From JBEKYH01 sp049511115 (lineage in GTDB: Bacteria > Planctomycetota > Phycisphaerae > Tepidisphaerales > Tepidisphaeraceae), in the NCBI GenBank assembly GCA_049511115.1, contig JBEKYH010000178.1, forward strand, positions 1 to 9,086: DNA of 9,086 nucleotides. The letters run 5' to 3'. This document shows positions 4,507 to 9,086 of this stretch, in pieces (position 1 is the first letter of the stretch; every line of letters begins with the position of its first letter). The notes under the pieces are model-generated. The model saw only the letters and a program-made list of their open reading frames with translations. It had not been told where the DNA came from and did not search any database. Both the position numbers and the translations under genes were made by a program.

Positions 4507-6600
4507 ATGCAAGATTTTTTTGCTGTTCAACATCCTTGGCTCATTCCATTGCTGCCGCTCATCGGGGCGGCAATTGCGGGGTTCTTTGGCGCCAAATGGC
4601 TCAAAGGGCAATCGCATTGGCCGATCTGGCTGGGCGTGGGGGCCAGCGCGATCATCTCGCTCTCATTTCTTTTCCAGATGCTTTCGGCCAAGCCGGACGC
4701 AGAGGGGCTGCTGCAGCACACGACCTCCGTTTATTGGTGGATCACGGCGGGCAATTTCAAGGTGGATGTCGGGTATTTCTTTGACCCGCTAACCGCGGTG
4801 ATGCTGTCCGTTGTCTGCGGGATTGGGTTTCTCATCACGGTTTATGCGGCCGGTTACATGAAGGGGGAGGCGGGGTACTTCCGTTTCTTCGCCTATCTCG
4901 GCTTGTTCATTTTCTCCATGACCAATCTGGTGATGGGGTCGAATTTCATCATGCTGTATCTCGGGTGGGAAGGCGTGGGCGTCTGCTCATACCTGCTCAT
5001 TGGCTATTACTATGAAAAACCCTCGGCGCGCGAGGCGGCCAAGAAGGCGATGCTGGCCAACCGCGTCGGCGACTTTGGATTCGGCCTGGGGATCATGATG
5101 ATCTTCTGGGCGTTTGGGTCGGTGCATTATTATTCGGATCGGGCGCTGGGAATTACCGGCGTTTTGGAGATGGCCCGCCATCCGGAAACGGCTCAGCAAA
5201 TCTGGGCGATGAAGTGGATTCCGTTCCTGCTGATGGTGGGTGCTTTCGGCAAATCGGCGCAATTCCCCCTCTATGTCTGGCTTCCTGACGCAATGGAAGG
5301 CCCGACGCCGGTTTCGGCGTTGATCCACGCGGCAACGATGGTGACGGCCGGCGTGTACATGATCGCCCGCTGCGGGACGCTGTTTGTTGGCAATGACGCG
5401 GCCATGTTGACCATCGCGGCGGTGGGCGCGTTTACGGCGTTATTCGCAGCGACGATTGCGCTGCGGCAGTTCGATTTGAAGAAAGTGTTTGCGTACAGCA
5501 CGATCAGCCAATTGGGGTATATGTTTGTCGGCGTGGCGGTTCTCGCGCCGGTGTCGGCGGTTTTTCATCTGGTGACGCACGCCTTCTTCAAAGCCCTGTT
5601 GTTCCTGTCATCGGGCGTGGTGATGCACGCGATGCTGGGGCACCTGGATATGCGGAAGATGTCAGGGCTGCGGAAGGTGATGCCGATCACCAACATCCTG
5701 ATGCTGATCGGGTGTCTGGCGTTGGCGGGATTTCCGCTGTTCAGCGGGTTTTTCTCCAAGGACGATATTGTCGGGGCGGCGGCGAATTCCAACACCATTA
5801 TCTGGCTGGCGCTGTTGCTGACTGGGTTCTTGACGGCTTACTACACGTTCCGTTTGTACTTCCAGGTTTTCCAGGGGCCGCTGCTGGTGCCGACCGAGCC
5901 GGCGGATGGGCATGCTCATGCGAGTGATCACGGGGCGGACGATCACGGGCATGACGATCACGCTCATGGCGCTCACGGCGCGGCTGGGCATCATGAAGAG
6001 GCGCATCATAATCACGAGCCGATGCTGATGATTTTGCCGTTGGTGGTGCTGGCGATTGGCGCCCTCTTCGGCGGGTTGTTCAACGTGCACTGGAACGCCT
6101 TGGGCGATTTCCTGGGGAAGAGCCCGTCGTTCAGATACAGTTTTGAATTGGCGCAAAAGACGCACCATCAGAGCCTGGCCGAAGGATATGGTCAGCCGGT
6201 GACGGATGCCGAGCCGCAGCCGGTGGTTTCGTCGGCCATGATCATTGGCGGACTGATTGCCATCGCGGGCATCGCGCTGGCGTACATGCTGCACCTGAAG
6301 GATCGGGCCAAGGCGGAGGAAATCGCCAAGGGATTGCAGCCGATGACGAGCCTGCTCGAAGCGAAATATTACGTGGACGAGATTTACCAGGCCTGGATCA
6401 TCGAGCCGTTGCGCGGCCTGGGCGAGACGTTCTTTGCCATCGACCGGTACATTGTGGACGGACTTGTCGCGACGGTTTCGGCGATACCGCAGATATTCGG
6501 GTTCACTTTGAAATTCACCATTGAGAGAGGCTATCTCCAGGGGTACGCGGCGACGATGTTCCTGGGCATCGCGGCGATTTTGCTGTTTATTTTTGGATAA
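4507..6600 (+). CDS. nuoL: NADH-quinone oxidoreductase subunit L (distal proton pump)
   Basis: NuoL (Nqo12/ND5) is the outermost antiporter-like proton pump of complex I. The 697 residues exceed the 613 of E. coli but all regions are present. Key charged residues are E155 (GWEGVG), K249 (FGKSAQFPLYVWLPDAMEGP), H274 (LIHAATMV), H358 and K362 (THAFFKALLF) and K418 (FFSKDD), matching E144, K229, H254, H338, K342 and K399 of E. coli. The C-terminal end has a penultimate membrane helix (about 576-595), an amphipathic stretch including YYVDEIYQAWIIEPLRGLGE (the lateral helix region) and the final membrane helix (678-697). The extra length is partly a loop at 466-505 with 13 histidines between H469 and H503, along with many Asp. 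The start fits the family N-terminus; a GAGG lies 12 nt upstream, a weak site. Only 3 nt separate it from nuoM. Confidence 0.98.
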   Translation: MQDFFAVQHPWLIPLLPLIGAAIAGFFGAKWLKGQSHWPIWLGVGASAIISLSFLFQMLSAKPDAEGLLQHTTSVYWWITAGNFKVDVGYFFDPLTAVMLSVVCGIGFLITVYAAGYMKGEAGYFRFFAYLGLFIFSMTNLVMGSNFIMLYLGWEGVGVCSYLLIGYYYEKPSAREAAKKAMLANRVGDFGFGLGIMMIFWAFGSVHYYSDRALGITGVLEMARHPETAQQIWAMKWIPFLLMVGAFGKSAQFPLYVWLPDAMEGPTPVSALIHAATMVTAGVYMIARCGTLFVGNDAAMLTIAAVGAFTALFAATIALRQFDLKKVFAYSTISQLGYMFVGVAVLAPVSAVFHLVTHAFFKALLFLSSGVVMHAMLGHLDMRKMSGLRKVMPITNILMLIGCLALAGFPLFSGFFSKDDIVGAAANSNTIIWLALLLTGFLTAYYTFRLYFQVFQGPLLVPTEPADGHAHASDHGADDHGHDDHAHGAHGAAGHHEEAHHNHEPMLMILPLVVLAIGALFGGLFNVHWNALGDFLGKSPSFRYSFELAQKTHHQSLAEGYGQPVTDAEPQPVVSSAMIIGGLIAIAGIALAYMLHLKDRAKAEEIAKGLQPMTSLLEAKYYVDEIYQAWIIEPLRGLGETFFAIDRYIVDGLVATVSAIPQIFGFTLKFTIERGYLQGYAATMFLGIAAILLFIFG

Positions 6601-6603
6601 CGA

Positions 6604-8277
6604 ATGCAATCTCCTTTTCTGCCCATCTTGATTCTCCTGCCGCTGTGCGGCGCCGTTATCGGCGCGATTCTTCCCAGCGGCGCGGCCAAGGGATGGGCGC
6701 TGATTGTGTCGCTGGCCACCTTCGTGGTGAGCCTGATCGCGCTGTTTTCGTTTGAGTTTGGTTCGTCGGATGTGATCCAGTTGAAATCCGATGGCGGGTC
6801 CATCGCGTCGATTGGGTTTCACCTATCGCTAGGCGTCGATTCCATCAGTTTGTGGCTCACGATTCTGACGACTCTGCTGGCGCCGCTGGCGATCGCGTCC
6901 AGTTTTGAGAGCGTCCAGGACAGGCCCAAACAGTATTACGCCTGGATGCTGGTGCTGCTGGCGGCGATGGTGGGTGTGTTCCTGAGCTGCGACCTGTTGC
7001 TGTTCTACACGTTCTTTGAACTCACGCTCGTCCCCATGTTTTTCATCATTGGCATCTGGGGCGGGCCGGATCGGCGGCGCGCGGCGGCGAAGTTTTTCCT
7101 GTTTACCTTCTGCGGATCGGTCTTCACCCTGGCGGCGGCAATCTATCTGGGGATGAAGTACGGCACGTTTGATATCGCGACCCTCGTTACCGCGGCGCGG
7201 CATGGAATTGCCCTGCCCGACGGCACATTCGCACCGTCGCTCACGTTGACCGAGCGATGGTGGATCATGCTGGGATTGCTCGCGGGGTTCGCCGTGAAAG
7301 TGCCGCTGTTTCCGGTGCATACCTGGTTGCCGCTGGCGCATACCGAGGCCCCTACCGCGGGCAGCGTCATCCTGGCCGGCGTGCTGCTGAAGCTGGGAAC
7401 GTATGGCCTGCTGCGGCTGGCTGTGCCGATCGGGCTGCTGGATGAGCACGGCGTGGCGTTCCCGCGGTTGCTGCAATTCATCGGCGCGCTATGCGTGATC
7501 GGGGTGATTTACGGAGCGCTGGTTGCCTGGGTGCAGCAGGACATGAAGAAGCTGGTCGCGTACAGCTCGGTTTCGCACCTGGGATTCTGCGTATTGGGGC
7601 TGGTCGCGCTCAACCCGTACGGAATCATCGGGTCGGTGATGTACATGATTAATCACGGGCTGAGCACCGGGGCCATGTTCCTGTGCGTCGGGATGGTTTA
7701 TGAACGGTATCACACGCGCGACATGAATTTGCTCTCGGGATTGGCCAAGCGCATGCCGGTGTTGGCGTTCTTCTGGATTCTCTTCACGCTTTCCAGCATC
7801 GGTGTGCCGGGCCTGAACGGATTTGTGAGTGAATTCCTGACCATCATGGGGGCGTTTACCTCGCCGTTCCTGGGGATGAGGATCGGATCGCTGGCGGCGC
7901 TGGGGATTATCCTGGGGGCGGTTTATATGCTGCACCTTTCGGCGCGAGTCATCTGGGGACCGCTCCTGACGCCGGGGCATGAGGATCACGGACACGGAGA
8001 GGCGCACGGCGGGGCGCAGGGGGCGGGGGCACATGAAGCCACTACGCCCGGCGATATCGGCAAGCGCGAGATTGCGATTTTGGTCCCACTGGCGATCGCG
8101 GTGGTGGTGCTGGGCGTTAGCCCCAAATTTGTGATGGATTCAATCAGCAGCCCCATTGATGACCTTCGCCAGCCGGTGCGGGCGCAGACAGATGCGGTGA
8201 TTCCGCAGGAGACCGAGGCCGCTGGAGTGGCGGCGCCCCGGCCGACGGCGGCCGCATTGACGATGGTGGACCGTTAA
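6604..8277 (+). CDS. nuoM: NADH-quinone oxidoreductase subunit M (proton pump)
   Basis: NuoM (Nqo13/ND4) is the middle antiporter-like subunit of the complex I membrane arm. The proton-channel residues are E139 (FYTFFELTLVPM), K232 (AVKVPLFPVHTWLPLAHTEA), K263 (LLKLGTYG), H351 (MINHGLS) and E410 (GFVSEFL), matching E144, K234, K265, H348 and E407 of E. coli. The protein has 557 residues against 509. Two parts account for the surplus: a Gly/His-rich loop (PGHEDHGHGEAHGG, with five histidines from H459 to H477) before REIAILVPLAIAVVVLG, and a polar Ala/Pro-rich tail of about 50 residues after the last membrane helix. GGA lies 6 nt before the ATG inside the end of nuoL, and the gap is 3 nt, indicating coupled translation. 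Confidence 0.98.
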   Translation: MQSPFLPILILLPLCGAVIGAILPSGAAKGWALIVSLATFVVSLIALFSFEFGSSDVIQLKSDGGSIASIGFHLSLGVDSISLWLTILTTLLAPLAIASSFESVQDRPKQYYAWMLVLLAAMVGVFLSCDLLLFYTFFELTLVPMFFIIGIWGGPDRRRAAAKFFLFTFCGSVFTLAAAIYLGMKYGTFDIATLVTAARHGIALPDGTFAPSLTLTERWWIMLGLLAGFAVKVPLFPVHTWLPLAHTEAPTAGSVILAGVLLKLGTYGLLRLAVPIGLLDEHGVAFPRLLQFIGALCVIGVIYGALVAWVQQDMKKLVAYSSVSHLGFCVLGLVALNPYGIIGSVMYMINHGLSTGAMFLCVGMVYERYHTRDMNLLSGLAKRMPVLAFFWILFTLSSIGVPGLNGFVSEFLTIMGAFTSPFLGMRIGSLAALGIILGAVYMLHLSARVIWGPLLTPGHEDHGHGEAHGGAQGAGAHEATTPGDIGKREIAILVPLAIAVVVLGVSPKFVMDSISSPIDDLRQPVRAQTDAVIPQETEAAGVAAPRPTAAALTMVDR

Positions 8278-8278
8278 C

Positions 8279-9086
8279 ATGTATTCGATCTCCAAAGCAT
8301 TCTTTCCTGAGTTGGTACTGCTGATCGTCGCGGCAGCGCTGTTTCTCATGGGCACGTCGAAGAGGCGCGGGGTTCGCGGCGTTGTGCCGTTGTTGGCGCT
8401 TCTGGCGATGGGCATCGCGCTGGTGTCGGAACTGAGCCGGTATTTCAATGTCCTTCCCGCGGCGGACCCCTGGCAGTCGGCGCAAATGACGGAATTTGCG
8501 CGGTATGTAAAAATTATTTCCGCGGCGATAGGCATTCTGCTCGTGCTGCTCTCCTGGCCCAACAATGCGGACAATACCGCCGGGCCGGCGGTGCATTTCG
8601 GCGAGGAAATCGGCGAATTCTTTGGGCTTTTGCTGTTGAGCATCATGGGCCTGTTCCTGGTGGCCGGGGCCAACGACATGATGCTTTTGTTCCTGGGGAT
8701 CGAGCTGTCGAGTCTGCCGACGTACATCATGGTGAGCATCTCGCGGCCGCTGCCGGTGGCGCAGGAGGCCGGGGTTAAATATTTCTTCCTGGGAGCGATG
8801 GCGTCGGCCGTCATGCTCATGGGATTCAGCTATCTCTACGGAACCACGGGAACGGTCTATCTCCAAGGCGGTGTGGCGTCGGATGGGACGATTCTGGCCG
8901 GCGTCGATACGGTGATTCGAGCGGCAAGTGTCGTTACGCCGTGGCAGATGCTGGCGGCGGTGCTGCTTATCACCGGGTTTGCGTTCAAGATGGTGACGGT
9001 GCCGCTGCATATGTACGCCCCGGACGTTTATCAGGGGGCGGCGACGCCGGTGACGGCACTGCTTAGTTTCGTTCCCAAGACGGCGG
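8279..9086 (+). CDS. nuoN: NADH-quinone oxidoreductase subunit N, N-terminal part (runs off the right edge)
   Basis: NuoN (Nqo14/ND2) is the third antiporter-like subunit, placed between NuoM and NuoK in the membrane arm. The window holds 269 residues with no stop, so the gene is only cut by the edge; about half of the usual 485 is visible. Seen are the helix with the channel glutamate E142 (LFLGIELSSLPTYIMV), K167 (GVKYFFLG), K237 (AFKMVTVPLHMYAPDVYQGA) and K267 (SFVPKTA), in the order and spacing of E. coli NuoN (E133, K158, K217, K247). The extra distance between K167 and K237 comes from a loop containing YLQGGVASDGTILAGVD. The ATG at 8279 follows the nuoM stop by 1 nt, and GGTGGA 8 nt upstream lies within the last nuoM codons, so translation is probably coupled. 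Confidence 0.97.
   Translation, partial: MYSISKAFFPELVLLIVAAALFLMGTSKRRGVRGVVPLLALLAMGIALVSELSRYFNVLPAADPWQSAQMTEFARYVKIISAAIGILLVLLSWPNNADNTAGPAVHFGEEIGEFFGLLLLSIMGLFLVAGANDMMLLFLGIELSSLPTYIMVSISRPLPVAQEAGVKYFFLGAMASAVMLMGFSYLYGTTGTVYLQGGVASDGTILAGVDTVIRAASVVTPWQMLAAVLLITGFAFKMVTVPLHMYAPDVYQGAATPVTALLSFVPKTA

Noticed and set aside
5662..6822. 386-codon minus-strand open frame
   Set aside because: It is antisense to nuoL and nuoM and crosses their boundary. Its translation is dominated by Arg, Gln and His, as expected for the reverse of a GC-rich membrane-protein gene.
8144..9010. 288-codon minus-strand open frame
   Set aside because: It is antisense to the end of nuoM and to nuoN, has a very high Arg/His/Gln content, and shows no recognisable domain.
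1..9086. Search for tRNA or rRNA genes, CRISPR arrays, transposase genes with terminal repeats, and phage or defence genes beyond the toxin-antitoxin pair
   Set aside because: Nothing of this kind was seen by eye on either strand. Nearly all sequence is accounted for by coding regions, and no gap exceeds about 100 nt.

Overview
The window comes from a GC-rich, Gram-negative-type bacterial chromosome. It holds two divergent gene blocks and no phage, transposon, CRISPR or RNA-gene signal that I can see. The gene set suggests a planctomycete or a close relative: a stand-alone receiver protein with a long C-terminal helix, a fused two-domain pterin synthase, and genes with weak or no Shine-Dalgarno sequence. 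This assignment is inference from gene style; the window contains no taxonomic marker.

Left block (minus strand, read from about 2528 down to 1): a two-domain 6-pyruvoyl/6-carboxy-tetrahydropterin synthase homologue (QueD/PTPS family), a small glutaredoxin-like CxxC protein, a single-domain response regulator, and the N-terminal part of a secreted M16 zinc peptidase that runs off the left edge. Gaps of 55, 23 and 96 nt make one transcript possible, though a separate promoter before the peptidase cannot be excluded.

Middle (2529-3193): a divergent control region of 94 bp, then a compact type II toxin-antitoxin pair (RelE/ParE-type) with an 8-nt gene overlap. Both divergent start codons sit 6-7 nt after an extended -10 box (TGnTATAAT / TGnTAGAAT). 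This predicts leaderless mRNAs in both directions.

Right block (plus strand, 3194 to the right edge): nuoJ-nuoK-nuoL-nuoM-nuoN, the last one cut by the window end. These are the membrane-arm, proton-pumping subunits of respiratory complex I (NADH:quinone oxidoreductase). NuoL, NuoM and NuoN are the three antiporter-like subunits, and all the key charged residues I could check are present. The hydrophilic-arm genes (nuoB-G, nuoI) and nuoA/nuoH are not upstream, so this is a membrane-arm sub-operon starting at nuoJ, with a plausible promoter just before it. Oddities are an N-terminal two-helix extension on NuoJ, histidine-rich loops at the equivalent place in NuoL and NuoM, and a long NuoM tail.

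I found no strong evidence for an entirely new system. The most unusual items are the degenerate tandem PTPS protein, the paired leaderless promoters, and the modified complex I subunits.
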